DNA of 64,000 nucleotides from PALSA-555 sp963821325 (GTDB taxonomy: Bacteria > Actinomycetota > Acidimicrobiia > IMCC26256 > PALSA-555): assembly GCA_963821325.1 (NCBI GenBank), contig CAWGDC010000003.1, forward strand, positions 1 through 64,000. The letters run 5' to 3'. The notes under the pieces are model-generated. The model was not told the origin of the DNA. It saw only the letters and a program-made list of their open reading frames with translations, and ran no database searches. Numbering within the stretch: position 1 is the stretch's first letter; each line of letters begins with the position of its first letter. Made by a program: the position numbers and the translations under genes. Positions 18,441 through 26,934 of the stretch are shown here, piece after piece.

Positions 18441-19801
18441 GCGCCCTCAGGGATCCGGGTCAGCTCGCCGCAGCGGCTGCCGCGCGGCAAGACCTTGTCG
18501 GGGTTGGCGCGTCCCCACGGGTCGAACGCGTCCCGCAGGCGCGCCTGCGCGTCGAGATCGTCGGGGCTGAACACCAGGGGCATCGCGTCCCGCTTCTCGA
18601 GCCCGATGCCGTGCTCACCCGACAGCACGCCGCCCACGGCGACGCACGCCGACAGGATCGCGTCGCCGGCGTCGGTGACCCGCGGCCAGATGCCTGGCTC
18701 GCGGGCGTCGAAGACGATCAGGGGGTGCAGGTTGCCGTCCCCCGCGTGGAACACGTTCATCATCGTGAGCTGCTGCTCCTCGGCGACGGCGTAGACCCGC
18801 TCGAGGACGTCGACGAGGCGGGTGCGGGGCACGACCGCGTCGTGGAGGTAGTAGTCGGGGGCGATCCGGGCGATGGCGCCGAACGCCGACTTGCGGCCCT
18901 TCCACAGCAGCGCACGCTCGGCCTCGTCGGCGGCGACGCGCACCGTCCGGGCACCGTGCTCGAGCCCCACCGCCCGGATCACCTCGACCTGCGCGCCGAC
19001 GCCGGCGTCGAGGCCGTCGACTTCGACGAGCAGGACGGCGCCCGCGTCGCGGGGGTAGCCGGCGCCCACGAAGTCCTCGACGGCCCGCGTGATCTCGGCG
19101 TCCATCATCTCGAGCGCCGCGGGGACGATGCCCGCGGCGATGATCCCGCTCACGGTCGCCGCGGCGGCCTGCACCGTCGTGAAGTCGAGCAGCAGGGTGC
19201 GCACCACCGGCGGGTCGGGGGTGAGCCGCACCGCGACCCGGGTCGCGATCCCCATGGTCCCCTCGCTGCCGACGAAGCAGCCCCGCAGGTCGTAGCCGGG
19301 CTGGTCGGGGGTGAGGCCACCGAGCCGGGCGGTGGAGCCGTCGGCGAGCACCACGTCGACGGCGAGGACGTGGGCGGCGGTGACCCCGTACGCGAGGCAG
19401 TGCGGCCCGCCGGCGTTCGTCGCCACGTTCCCGCCGATCGTGCAGGCCTGCTGCGACGACGGGTCGGGGGCGTAGTGCAGCCCGAGGTGGGCGACGGCGC
19501 GGCTCAAGTCGAGGTTCAGGACCCCCGGCTCCACCCACGCCACCCGGGCGTCGGCGTCCACCTCGACGATCTGGTTCAGGTGGGTGGTGACGATCACCAC
19601 GGGTCGCCCGACGGGGGTCGCGCCGCCCGCCAGCCCGGTGCCGCTCCCCCGGGCCACGAAGGGCCGCTCGTGGCGAGCCGCGACGGCGACGGCGGCCGCC
19701 ACCTGCTCGGGTGTCGATGGGAAGCACACCGCCGCCGCCTCGCCGGTCGCCACGCCCGCGTCACGACCGTAGAGGGCCAGCTCCAGCGGCTCGGCTCGCA
19801 C
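18431..19801 (-). CDS. glcD: FAD-linked oxidase, glycolate/lactate oxidase subunit GlcD
   Basis: At least 456 residues. The FAD-binding domain shows FVARGSGTGLAGGATPVG, DPSSQQACTIGGNVATNAGGPHCL and GCFVGSEGTMGIATRV; the C-terminal FAD-oxidase domain shows the catalytic-site strand FHAGDGNLHPLI and GVLSGEHGIGLEKRD. It oxidises a 2-hydroxy acid such as glycolate or D-lactate and passes electrons to the membrane chain. The nearest start is GTG 19801, but family-like sequence (LLADLGTALGAAR) continues upstream to a stop near 19870 with no ATG, GTG or TTG in frame, so the real start was probably lost to an indel. Confidence 0.9.
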   Translation of the reverse strand: MRAEPLELALYGRDAGVATGEAAAVCFPSTPEQVAAAVAVAARHERPFVARGSGTGLAGGATPVGRPVVIVTTHLNQIVEVDADARVAWVEPGVLNLDLSRAVAHLGLHYAPDPSSQQACTIGGNVATNAGGPHCLAYGVTAAHVLAVDVVLADGSTARLGGLTPDQPGYDLRGCFVGSEGTMGIATRVAVRLTPDPPVVRTLLLDFTTVQAAAATVSGIIAAGIVPAALEMMDAEITRAVEDFVGAGYPRDAGAVLLVEVDGLDAGVGAQVEVIRAVGLEHGARTVRVAADEAERALLWKGRKSAFGAIARIAPDYYLHDAVVPRTRLVDVLERVYAVAEEQQLTMMNVFHAGDGNLHPLIVFDAREPGIWPRVTDAGDAILSACVAVGGVLSGEHGIGLEKRDAMPLVFSPDDLDAQARLRDAFDPWGRANPDKVLPRGSRCGELTRIPEGAWI

Positions 19802-19898
19802 CCGTGCGGCGCCGAGCGCCGTGCCGAGATCGGCCAGCAGCCCCGCGTCGTCTTCGATCCCCGGAGCCTACCGACACGCTCGATACGCTCAGCACACG

Positions 19899-20663
19899 AT
19901 GCGTGGACCGAACCGCGAGTGGGCGACCTTCGACGACCCCGACGAGGACGGTCGTCGCTGGCAGATCGACGTCACCTTCCTGCTGTCGTCGTGGCAGTGC
20001 ATCTTCGGCTGCGGCTGTCAGGGCGTGCTCACCGAGAAGGCACCCGAGATGGTGCAGGGCTGCTGCTCGTACGGGGCGCACTTCTCGGATCGCAAGGACC
20101 GTGACCATGTGGTGCGCGTCGCCAAGCAGCTCACCGACGACGACTGGGAGTACCGCGCCCAAGGCCAAAAGAAGGGCATCTACGCGAAGGCCGGGAAGGA
20201 CGAGGACGGCAAGACGGAGTGGCGCACCCGCCTCGTCGACGACGCGTGCATCTTCTTGAACCGGCCCGGCTTCCCCGGCGGGCCGGGCTGCGCGCTGCAC
20301 CTGCACGCGCTGCGCACCGGCGTGCACCACAGCACCGTGAAGCCCGAGGTGTGCTGGCAACTCCCGCTCCGACGCGTCGACGAGGAGCAAGAGGACGGGA
20401 CCGTCGTGTCGACGCTCACCGAGTTCGCCCGCGAAGGTTGGGGTGAGGGCGGGGACGACTTCGCCTGGTGGTGCACCGAGGCGCCCGAGGCGTTCACCGC
20501 CCGGGAACCCGTGTACCGCAGCCTCGGCGTGGAGCTGCGCACCATGCTCGGCGCCAAGCTGCACCGCCAGGTCGTCGAGTACCTCGATCACCGGCGCCGG
20601 TCACGCCCCGCTGTCGTGCACCCCGCCGAGGTGCGCCTCCTCGCGCGGAGTCGGCGACGCTGA
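19899..20663 (+). CDS. Conserved cysteine-rich protein, possible metal or Fe-S binding
   Basis: Protein of 254 residues from the ATG at 19899. Nine cysteines are at 34, 38, 40, 55, 56, 117, 131, 152 and 192, in patches CIFGCGC, GCCSYGAHF, ACIFLNRPGF...GC, VCWQLPL and WWCTEAPEAF. The CC pair, the spacing and the KPEVCWQLPL segment resemble the putative metal-chelating YkgJ/DUF3109 type families. No signal peptide, no membrane segment. It sits divergently from glcD (about 98 bases apart) and converges on the GroES-like gene. Role unknown; a maturation or metal-site protein is only a guess. Confidence 0.75.
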   Translation: MRGPNREWATFDDPDEDGRRWQIDVTFLLSSWQCIFGCGCQGVLTEKAPEMVQGCCSYGAHFSDRKDRDHVVRVAKQLTDDDWEYRAQGQKKGIYAKAGKDEDGKTEWRTRLVDDACIFLNRPGFPGGPGCALHLHALRTGVHHSTVKPEVCWQLPLRRVDEEQEDGTVVSTLTEFAREGWGEGGDDFAWWCTEAPEAFTAREPVYRSLGVELRTMLGAKLHRQVVEYLDHRRRSRPAVVHPAEVRLLARSRRR

Positions 20664-20664
20664 C

Positions 20665-21000
20665 CTACAGGTAGAGGCCCGACTGGCCCTCGCGGCGCGC
20701 CGACGCCACCGCGTGGACGTCCCGCTCCCGCAGGATCAAGTACTCGTCGCCGCGGATCTCCACCTCGAAGCCGGCGTCCGGGGCGAACAGCACCCGGTCA
20801 CCTTCCTCGACGTTGCGCACGGTCGGCCCCACGGCGATGACCTCGGCCCAGTAGAGCCGCCGGTTCACGTTCGCCGTCGCGGGGATGACGATCCCGGCAC
20901 GCGACTTGCGCTCCGCCGCCTCGTCCGACGGACTCGTCAGCAGCCGGTCCGCGGTCATGTGGATCGACTGCTTCGCGTCGTCGGCTGCGGTGTCGTCCAT
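20665..21000 (-). CDS. Orphan GroES/Hsp10-like co-chaperonin
   Basis: Protein of 111 residues with a Cpn10 fold: TADRLLTSPSDEAAERKSRAGIVIPATANV corresponds to the start of GroES and its mobile loop, followed by WAEVIAVGPTVRNVEEGDRVLFAPDAGFEVEIRGDEYLILRERDV, which matches the GxxVxxGDxVLF core and the C-terminal strand. ATG at 21000 chosen over upstream starts that lack homology. No groEL lies nearby and the loop sequence departs from classic GroES, so it is probably a second, diverged GroES rather than the housekeeping one. It ends one base from the cysteine-rich gene, tail to tail. Confidence 0.8.
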   Translation of the reverse strand: MDDTAADDAKQSIHMTADRLLTSPSDEAAERKSRAGIVIPATANVNRRLYWAEVIAVGPTVRNVEEGDRVLFAPDAGFEVEIRGDEYLILRERDVHAVASARREGQSGLYL

Positions 21001-21227
21001 CCCGCGGTGAGGGTACCGCCACCGTTCGCGAAAACCCGACGTGCGACGCCCGATCACGTCGTAGCGCCCGGTGATCGGGCCGCCCTCGCGCCCACCCGCC
21101 CGCGACCCGCGCCGGAGCACCCGACACCGCGCCGTGCCGACCGCTGCCGCGTCGGCGCCCGCACCGCCCGGCGCCCTCTCCCCTCCCCCCGACCTCTCCC
21201 CTCCCCCGACCCTCGCCCAACTCCGCA
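21001..21227. other. Divergent intergenic region, no gene seen
   Basis: Between the GroES-like start and the PadR operator. It contains a pyrimidine-rich tract (about 21175-21220, repeats of CCCTCCCC) and no convincing coding frame, RNA gene or repeat family. It presumably carries the promoter of the GroES-like gene on the minus strand, but I cannot place it. Confidence 0.5.
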
Positions 21228-21247
21228 TATCTCGATATATCGTGATA
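21228..21247. promoter_or_regulatory. Palindromic operator of the PadR-type regulator
   Basis: A 20-bp palindrome, TATCTCGATATATCGTGATA, matches its reverse complement at all but one pair of positions (symmetrical about 21237/21238) with the perfect core CGATATATCG. It is AT-rich against a very GC-rich background, which is what PadR-family operators usually look like. It lies 28 bases before the padR ATG with a GAAGGGAG ribosome site between, so autorepression is likely. Confidence 0.7.
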
Positions 21248-21275
21248 GAGTGCGATACAACTGAAGGGAGCTCAG

Positions 21276-21884
21276 ATGCACAGATACGGCGAAGGTCGGG
21301 AAGCGGGCGACTGGCCAGGGGCGCGGCGAGGGCGGCGGGGATTCGCCCCGCCCGGCGCGATGCCCTGGATGGGCGACATGCCCGTCGGCTGGGGCCCCGG
21401 CGGCTTCGGTCCGCACCGAGGCCCGCGGGGGCGTGGCCGGATGCGGCGCGGCGCCATCCGCGAGGCGGTGCTCCTGGTCCTGAGCGATCAGCCGCGGCAC
21501 GGCTACGACGTGATGAACGAGCTGGCCGACCGCAGCGGCGGCCGGTGGCGGCCGAGCCCCGGATCGGTCTACCCGACCCTGCAGCAGCTCGAAGACGAGG
21601 GGCTCGTCCGAGCGACGGAGGCCGACGGGAAGCGGGTCTTCCAGCTCACCGAGGCGGGTCGCGCCGAGGCGAAAAAGGTGGCCGAGCGCGGGTCACCGTG
21701 GTCGACGCTCGACGACGGGGCCAGCGGGGAGCAGCGTGCCCTCTACCGGTCGGCCATGCAGACCAGCGTCGCCGCATCACAGGTCGCGCAGGCCGGGAGC
21801 ACTGAGCAGATCGCGGCCGCGCAAGGCGTGCTCGACGACGCCCGCAGGCATCTGTACCGGCTGCTCGCCGACGACGCGGGATGA
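21276..21884 (+). CDS. PadR-family transcriptional regulator
   Basis: Protein of 202 residues. Residues 1-55 are a glycine- and proline-rich leader; residues 55-125 are the PadR winged helix (IREAVLLVLSDQPRHGYDVMNELADRSGGRWRPSPGSVYPTL and QQLEDEGLVRATEADGKRVFQLTEAGR); the rest is the C-terminal dimerisation helices with SAMQTSVAASQVAQAGSTEQ. Strong GGGAG ribosome site 6-7 bases before ATG 21276. Controlled probably by its own product through the palindrome at 21228-21247. Targets unknown; no transporter is adjacent. Confidence 0.9.
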   Translation: MHRYGEGREAGDWPGARRGRRGFAPPGAMPWMGDMPVGWGPGGFGPHRGPRGRGRMRRGAIREAVLLVLSDQPRHGYDVMNELADRSGGRWRPSPGSVYPTLQQLEDEGLVRATEADGKRVFQLTEAGRAEAKKVAERGSPWSTLDDGASGEQRALYRSAMQTSVAASQVAQAGSTEQIAAAQGVLDDARRHLYRLLADDAG

Positions 21885-22042
21885 GCTCGTCCGGACGATC
21901 GCCGATGGAACCGCGGTGACCGCCGCGGCCCCACCTGGCGCTCCGCGGCACGCCGCCGCGTCGGCGCAGGCAGGTCTGGCTGTCACCGTGACGCTCTCGG
22001 AGACGTCACTCTGATACGGGAGACGCGGCGCGAGGAAGCGAG

Positions 22043-22923
22043 ATGTCCGGGCAGGACTGGGTGACGGCGCAGTTCGAGGCCAGCCGACCGCGGCTGCAGG
22101 CCCTCGCGTACCGGATCCTGGGCTCCCGCACCGATGCCGAGGACGCCGTCCAGGAGACCTGGCTGCGCCTCGTTCGGACCGACCTCGCGCAGGTCGACAA
22201 TCTGGGCGGCTGGCTCACGACCGTCACCGCCCGCCTGTGCCTGGATCGGTTGCGGTCACGCCGCGCTCGCCCGGAAGAGTCCGTCGGAGACCTTCCCGAT
22301 GACGTGGTGAGCGCCGCGGACACGAAGGACCCGGCCGACGAAGTGCTCGTGGCCGACTCCGTCGGTGCCGCACTCATCATGGTCCTGGAGCTTCTCGCCC
22401 CCTCGGAACGAGTGGCGTTCGTCCTGCACGATGTGTTCGCCGTGCCGTTCGACGAGATCGCCCCGGTGGTCGATCGCTCGCCGGAGGCGGCGCGGCAGTT
22501 GGCAAGCAGGGCTCGGCGGCGGCTGCAAGCCAACCCGACGATGGGCGACCTCGATCTCGTCCGCCAACGCCAGGTCGTCGGCGCCTTCCTGCGGGCGGCC
22601 CGCGGGGAGACTTCGAGGCGTTGCTCGGTCTGCTCGATCCGGACGTCGTGCTGCGCCCCGACGCCGCCGCCCTGCGCATGGGATCGCTGCGGGAGACCCG
22701 CGGCGCCGAGGCGGTGGCATCCAGCCTGTCGGGTGGCGCCAAAGGCGGGCAACTCGCCATCATCGATGGTCTCACCGGATTCGTTTGGATGCCCGGTGGC
22801 CATCTGCGCGGCGTAGTGCAGTTCACGGTTGCCAAGGGCAAGATCGTCGCCATCGACACCACGGCAGATCGCGAGCGAATGCAACGACTGGACATCGTGC
22901 TCCTCGACGCAGACGCCGGCTAG
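22043..22923 (+). CDS. ECF41-like RNA polymerase sigma factor with SnoaL-like domain (frameshifted)
   Basis: About 293 residues. Region 2 reads RLQALAYRILGSRTDAEDAVQETWLRL, region 4 reads LAPSERVAFVLHDVFAVPFDEIAPVVDRSPEAARQLASRARRRL. The extra C-terminal SnoaL/NTF2-like domain (FEALLGLLDPDVVLRPDAAAL to MQRLDIVLLD) is typical of the ECF41/SigJ group, where it controls sigma activity in place of an anti-sigma factor. A frame change near 22607-22615 in a CGGGGAG stretch separates the domains. ECF41 factors often drive a neighbouring oxidoreductase or carboxymuconolactone gene; the next gene here is a VOC protein. Confidence 0.88.
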
Positions 22924-23134
22924 GTCGGTCTCGCCCGTCACATCTCCTCGTTGCGATCCGTCATCGGAGTAGCTGCGACGACAAGGAGGAACCGGGCAGT
23001 CCGTCGTGTTGATCTACGACGCCACGAGTGCCGCACGATCGCCGAGTTGATGGCCAAGGCAACGTCCAGGCTTCCCGTTCGTCTTGCAGCCCAATCCCAC
23101 CGGGTCGATGTGACCCACGACCTCAGGAGTGACC

Positions 23135-23491
23135 ATGACTGGCTCTTCCACCCAGGGAATCAAGACCGTGCTGCATCCCGTGTCCGACCTGGCGACAGCC
23201 AAGGCGATGTACGCCGCCCTGCTCGGTGTCCCGCCGCAGGTCGACGAGTCGTACTACGTCGGCTTCGAGGCCGCGGGCCAGCACATCGGGCTGGTGCCGG
23301 CCGGTGGGTCGCAGGGCATGACCTCGCCGGTGGCCTTCTGGGAGGTGCCGGACATCGAGGCGAAGCTGGCCGAGGTGACCGCTTCGGGCGCCACCGTGAA
23401 GGAGCCCGCGCACGACGTCGGTGGCGGCCGCTTGGTGGCCACCGTCAGCGACCCCGACGGCAACGTCCTTGGGCTGCTGCAGGACCCATGA
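23135..23491 (+). CDS. VOC-superfamily (glyoxalase-like) protein
   Basis: Protein of 118 residues with one glyoxalase/bleomycin-resistance/dioxygenase module: HPVSDLATAKAMYAALLGVPP, YYVGFEAAGQHIGLVP, FWEVPDIEAKLAEVTASGATV and the ending ATVSDPDGNVLGLLQDP. ATG 23135 follows a CAGGAG ribosome site by five bases; the GTG six bases earlier is less well placed. Members bind a divalent metal and act on varied small molecules, so the substrate is open. It follows the sigma factor by about 210 bases and may be its target. Confidence 0.85.
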   Translation: MTGSSTQGIKTVLHPVSDLATAKAMYAALLGVPPQVDESYYVGFEAAGQHIGLVPAGGSQGMTSPVAFWEVPDIEAKLAEVTASGATVKEPAHDVGGGRLVATVSDPDGNVLGLLQDP

Positions 23492-23672
23492 GCGCCGACC
23501 CCGCTCCCCCGCTCCCCCGCTCAGCGGCGTCGCGGCTCCGAGGCCGTCGCACGGCGCGGGACGCCAAGTGCGGAGACACGGCCTCGTCGCATGGGCGTCG
23601 ACGACGTCGAGGCGCTTCCTGAGCCCGAAGGGGCCTCGGTTACCATGCCGCCAGCCGTCCCCTCGGAGCGCC

Positions 23673-24599
23673 GTGTCCGACCTCGTCGCCAGCCGCCCCG
23701 TGACCGTCGCGGAGGCGTGGCCCAAGCAAGCTCGTCGGGCGGCGGGCCGATACCTCGCGCTCACCAAGCCGCGCGTGGTGGAGCTGCTGCTCATCACCAC
23801 CGTCCCGGCGATGATCCTCGCCGCGGGGCGCCTCCCCGACCTCGGCCTCATCGCCGCCGTCCTCGTCGGCGGCGCGCTCGCCGCCGGGGGGGCGAACACC
23901 ATCAACTGCTGGATCGAGCGGGACCGGGACCAGCTCATGCGCCGGACCCGGCACCGGCCGCTGCCCTCGGGGACGGTGGACCCGGCCCGGGCGCTCCTGT
24001 TCGGCCTGGCGCTCGAGGCGGCGGCGTTCGGGATGCTCTGGGGGGTCGCCAACCTCCTGGCGGCCGTGCTCGCCCTCGCCGCCACCCTCTTCTACGTGTT
24101 CGTGTACACGATCTGGCTGAAGCCCCGGACGGTGCAGAACATCGTCATCGGCGGCGCGGCGGGCGCCGTGCCGGTCCTGGTCGGCTGGGCCGCCGTGACG
24201 GCCAGCGTCGGGTCACCGGCGTGGGTGCTGTTCGCCGTGGTGTTCTGCTGGACGCCGGCACATTTCTGGGCACTCGCGCTGCGCTACCGCGAGGACTACG
24301 CGGCGGCGGGCTTCCCGATGCTGCCGGTCGTGAAGGGCGAGCGGCACGCCGCGACGCAGATTCTGGCGTACACCGTCGTCGTCGTGGCCGTGAGCCTCAC
24401 CTTGCCGCTCGTCGCGTCGGTCGGCGCCATCTATCTCGCCGCGGCCTCGGCGGTCGGCGTGGTGTTCATCGTCCAGGCAGTCCGGCTGCGCCTCGACACC
24501 TCGTCGACCCGGGCGATCGCCTTCTTCAGCCTCTCGAACGGCTATCTCGCTCTGCTGTTCGCGGCCATTGCCCTCGACGTCCTCGTCCGCGCCCGCTGA
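23673..24599 (+). CDS. ctaB: Protoheme IX farnesyltransferase (heme O synthase)
   Basis: Integral membrane UbiA-type prenyltransferase of 308 residues with about nine hydrophobic segments. It attaches a farnesyl group to heme b to make heme O for cytochrome oxidase. Diagnostic pieces are YLALTKPRVVELLLITTVPAM, the aspartate-rich NTINCWIERDRDQLMRRTRHRPLPSG and FCWTPAHFWALALRYREDYAAAGFPMLPVV. Start GTG 23673 chosen because homology begins just after; the open frame runs further upstream without similarity. The heme A synthase that uses heme O is 18 kb away (42197-43143). Its end overlaps the thioredoxin-like gene by 32 bases. Confidence 0.95.
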   Translation: MSDLVASRPVTVAEAWPKQARRAAGRYLALTKPRVVELLLITTVPAMILAAGRLPDLGLIAAVLVGGALAAGGANTINCWIERDRDQLMRRTRHRPLPSGTVDPARALLFGLALEAAAFGMLWGVANLLAAVLALAATLFYVFVYTIWLKPRTVQNIVIGGAAGAVPVLVGWAAVTASVGSPAWVLFAVVFCWTPAHFWALALRYREDYAAAGFPMLPVVKGERHAATQILAYTVVVVAVSLTLPLVASVGAIYLAAASAVGVVFIVQAVRLRLDTSSTRAIAFFSLSNGYLALLFAAIALDVLVRAR

Positions 24600-25194
24600 C
24601 CCGGGTCGCCTCCGCCGCGGTCGCCTGGTCGCCCTCGCCGGGGTGGTGGTCCTCACCGTCGCCGGCGTGACCGCGTGGGCCGTGACGTCGAGCTCGTCGC
24701 CGCGCACGGCCAGCCCGGTGATCGTCCGGCCCCCGCCGACCAGCGCGTCTCCGACCAGTCCCCCGAGCGCCACCCCACCGGGCCCGCCGGCCCCCGGGTT
24801 CACGGCCGAGACCCTGAGCGGTGGGCACGTGACGCTCGCGCAGATGCGCGGCCATCCCGTGCTCGTGAACTTCTGGGCGTCGTGGTGCCATCCGTGCCGC
24901 CAGGAGTTCCCCCTGCTCCGGGACGCGCTGGCGAAGTACCACGCGCGGGGACTGCGGATCGTCGGGGTCAGCTTCGAGGACATCCCGAGCGACGCCCGCG
25001 CGTTCGTCGCGCAGGAGCACGCCGGCTGGACGTTCGCGCGCGACGACGACGGCACCGTCGCCGCGGCGTACGGCGTGCGACCGATCCCGGAGACGTTCTT
25101 CGTGCGCCGTGACGGCACCCTCGCGGGCCGGCTGCTCGCGATCCTCTCGGCGCGCGAGCTCGACGCGTCCGTGCGGGGCATCCTCAGCCCCTGA
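24568..25194 (+). CDS. Membrane-anchored thioredoxin-like protein (TlpA/ResA type)
   Basis: Protein of 208 residues. Residues 20-40 form an N-terminal membrane anchor, residues 41-75 a Ser/Pro/Thr-rich linker, and residues 76-205 a TlpA-type thioredoxin fold with the redox pair Cys107-x-x-Cys110 in NFWASWCHPCRQEFPLL and the cis-proline region RPIPETFFVRRDG. It would act outside the membrane, reducing apocytochrome or other cysteines. It starts with TTG 24568 inside the end of ctaB, so it is probably co-translated with it; a cytochrome-assembly role fits. Its TGA is directly followed by the converging ABC permease stop. Confidence 0.88.
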   Translation: MPSTSSSAPADPGRLRRGRLVALAGVVVLTVAGVTAWAVTSSSSPRTASPVIVRPPPTSASPTSPPSATPPGPPAPGFTAETLSGGHVTLAQMRGHPVLVNFWASWCHPCRQEFPLLRDALAKYHARGLRIVGVSFEDIPSDARAFVAQEHAGWTFARDDDGTVAAAYGVRPIPETFFVRRDGTLAGRLLAILSARELDASVRGILSP

Positions 25195-25932
25195 TCATTC
25201 CTCCCAGCGGAACGTGCGCGCCGCGAGCAACGGCGCGCCGATCGCCCACGCGAGGAGCGTGACCAGGGCACCGACCGACACCGAGCTGGCCGACAGCGCC
25301 TGGCGGACGGTGTCGGACAACGCCGCGGCGGGCAGCCCCCGAGCGAAGGTCTGGAGCGCGCCGGGCAGCTTGTCGAGCGGGTAGGCCATCCCACCGAGGA
25401 ACAGCAAGGCGAGGAACAGGCCGTTCGCGACGGCGAGGTTCGCCTCGGCTCGCAGGATCCCCGCGAAGAACAAGCCGATGCCGGCGAACGCGACGGTCCC
25501 GATGAGCAGCAACCCGACCGCCGCGGCCACGCCGCCGGCAGCGTGCCAGCCGAGCGCGGCGCCGACGCCGAGCAGCACGAGCGCCTGGATGACCTCGAGC
25601 GCGACGACGCTGACCGTCTTCGCGGTGAGCAGCCCGGCGCGCGACAGCGGCGTCGAGCCCAGCCGCTTCAAGACCCCATAGCGCCGCTCGTAGCCGGTGG
25701 CGATGCCGAGGCTCACCATCGCGGTGGACATGACGGCGAGCGCGAGGACGCCCGGGACGAGGAACTGGACGGGATCGCGCAGCGACGTCTGGACCACGTC
25801 GACCTTCGTGAAGAACACGAGGACACCGACGGGGATCGCGATCGACACCACGAGGCTCTCGCCGCGGCGCAAGGTGAGGACGAGCTCGACCCGGGACTGG
25901 GCCAGCACGGCGCGCAGGGTGCCGCGGGTCAT
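25195..25932 (-). CDS. ABC-2 type transporter permease
   Basis: Membrane protein of 245 residues, six predicted helices: an N-terminal amphipathic start (LAQSRVELVLTLRRGESLVVSIAIPVGVLVFF), then FLVPGVLALAVMSTAMVSLGIATGYERRYGVLKRLGSTPLSR, which is the ABC2_membrane signature, and NGLFLALLFLGGMAYPLDKLP. It partners the ATPase encoded just upstream (two bases between the genes). The substrate is likely a drug, lipid or other hydrophobic compound, but nothing in the sequence decides it. It ends against the thioredoxin-like gene with no spacing. Confidence 0.9.
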   Translation of the reverse strand: MTRGTLRAVLAQSRVELVLTLRRGESLVVSIAIPVGVLVFFTKVDVVQTSLRDPVQFLVPGVLALAVMSTAMVSLGIATGYERRYGVLKRLGSTPLSRAGLLTAKTVSVVALEVIQALVLLGVGAALGWHAAGGVAAAVGLLLIGTVAFAGIGLFFAGILRAEANLAVANGLFLALLFLGGMAYPLDKLPGALQTFARGLPAAALSDTVRQALSASSVSVGALVTLLAWAIGAPLLAARTFRWEE

Positions 25933-25934
25933 GG

Positions 25935-26858
25935 TCAGGTGTCGCGGGTGAGCTGCAAGAACACCTCTTCGAGGGTTCGGCGGCCGCTGCGCAGCTCGCC
26001 CAGGCGCACGTCGTGGTCGCGCAACCACACGGCCAGGTCGGCGACGAGCGGCGGGGCCGCGTCGGCCCGGAGCAGGTAGGAGCCGGGGCGCTCCTCGACG
26101 ACGTCGTCGACGGCGAGGCCGACCGCGGCGGCGAGCGACGTGCGGTCGAGTCCCGGCGGTGCGGAGAACCGCGTCTCCTCCGTCGCGGCGTCGAGCGTGA
26201 GCTCGGCCGGGGCGCCCTCCGCGACGAGCCGGCCGGCGTTGATGATGCCCACGCGGTCGCACAGCTGCTCGGCCTCGTCCATCGCGTGGGTGGTGAGCAG
26301 CACGGTGGCGCCCCGCGCCGAGAGCGTCCGCACGAGCTCCCAGGTCGTTGCTCGGCCGTGCGGGTCCAATCCCGCGGTGGGCTCGTCGAGGAACACCAGG
26401 GCGGGCTGGCCGACGAGCGCCAACGCGAGGGACAGGCGCTGCTGCTGACCGCCCGAGAGGCGACGCACCACGGTCCGGCCGGTGTGCTCGAGGCCGACCT
26501 GCTCGAGCAGCGCCCGCGGGTCGGCCGGGTCGTCGTAGTACGCCGCGAAGAGCTGCAGCGCCTCGAGGGGACGCAACCCGGGGTAGAGGCCGCCGTCTTG
26601 GAGCATCACGCCGATCTGGGGGCGCAGCCGCCGGCCGTCGCGGACGGGGTCGAGCCCGAGGACGCGCACCTGCCCGTCGTCGGGGTTCCGGTATCCCTCG
26701 AGGATCTCGACCGTGGTGGTCTTCCCCGCGCCGTTCGGTCCGAGCAGCCCGAACACTTCGCCGGGTTCGACGCGCAGCGTGAGCCCGTCGAGCGCGAGCA
26801 CCTCGCCGTAGCGCTTCGCGAGCTCGGCGACCTCGATCGCGGGTGTCGCCGAGGGCAT
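25935..26858 (-). CDS. ABC transporter ATP-binding protein
   Basis: ATPase of 307 residues: Walker A GPNGAGKTT at 40-48, Q-loop in MLQDGGLYPGL, signature RLSGGQQQRLSLALAL, Walker B LVFLDEPTAGLD and the H-loop LLTTHAMDEAEQL. The last 90 residues form the DrrA-type C-terminal domain ending LEEVFLQLTRDT. Together with the permease it makes an ABC-2 exporter. It is transcribed away from the carotenoid genes, with only 76 bases between the ATPase start and crtYc, so the two units may share a control region. Confidence 0.93.
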   Translation of the reverse strand: MPSATPAIEVAELAKRYGEVLALDGLTLRVEPGEVFGLLGPNGAGKTTTVEILEGYRNPDDGQVRVLGLDPVRDGRRLRPQIGVMLQDGGLYPGLRPLEALQLFAAYYDDPADPRALLEQVGLEHTGRTVVRRLSGGQQQRLSLALALVGQPALVFLDEPTAGLDPHGRATTWELVRTLSARGATVLLTTHAMDEAEQLCDRVGIINAGRLVAEGAPAELTLDAATEETRFSAPPGLDRTSLAAAVGLAVDDVVEERPGSYLLRADAAPPLVADLAVWLRDHDVRLGELRSGRRTLEEVFLQLTRDT

Positions 26859-26934
26859 CGAGCGGTGAGCCTACCGGAGGCCTCGCGCGTGTCCCCGCTC
26901 GCGGCGTCGTTCGCACCGCGGGCAGAATGCACGT

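Noticed and set aside
22951..23622. 223-codon plus-strand frame over the VOC gene
   Set aside because: Overlaps the VOC gene in another frame and has no recognisable domain.
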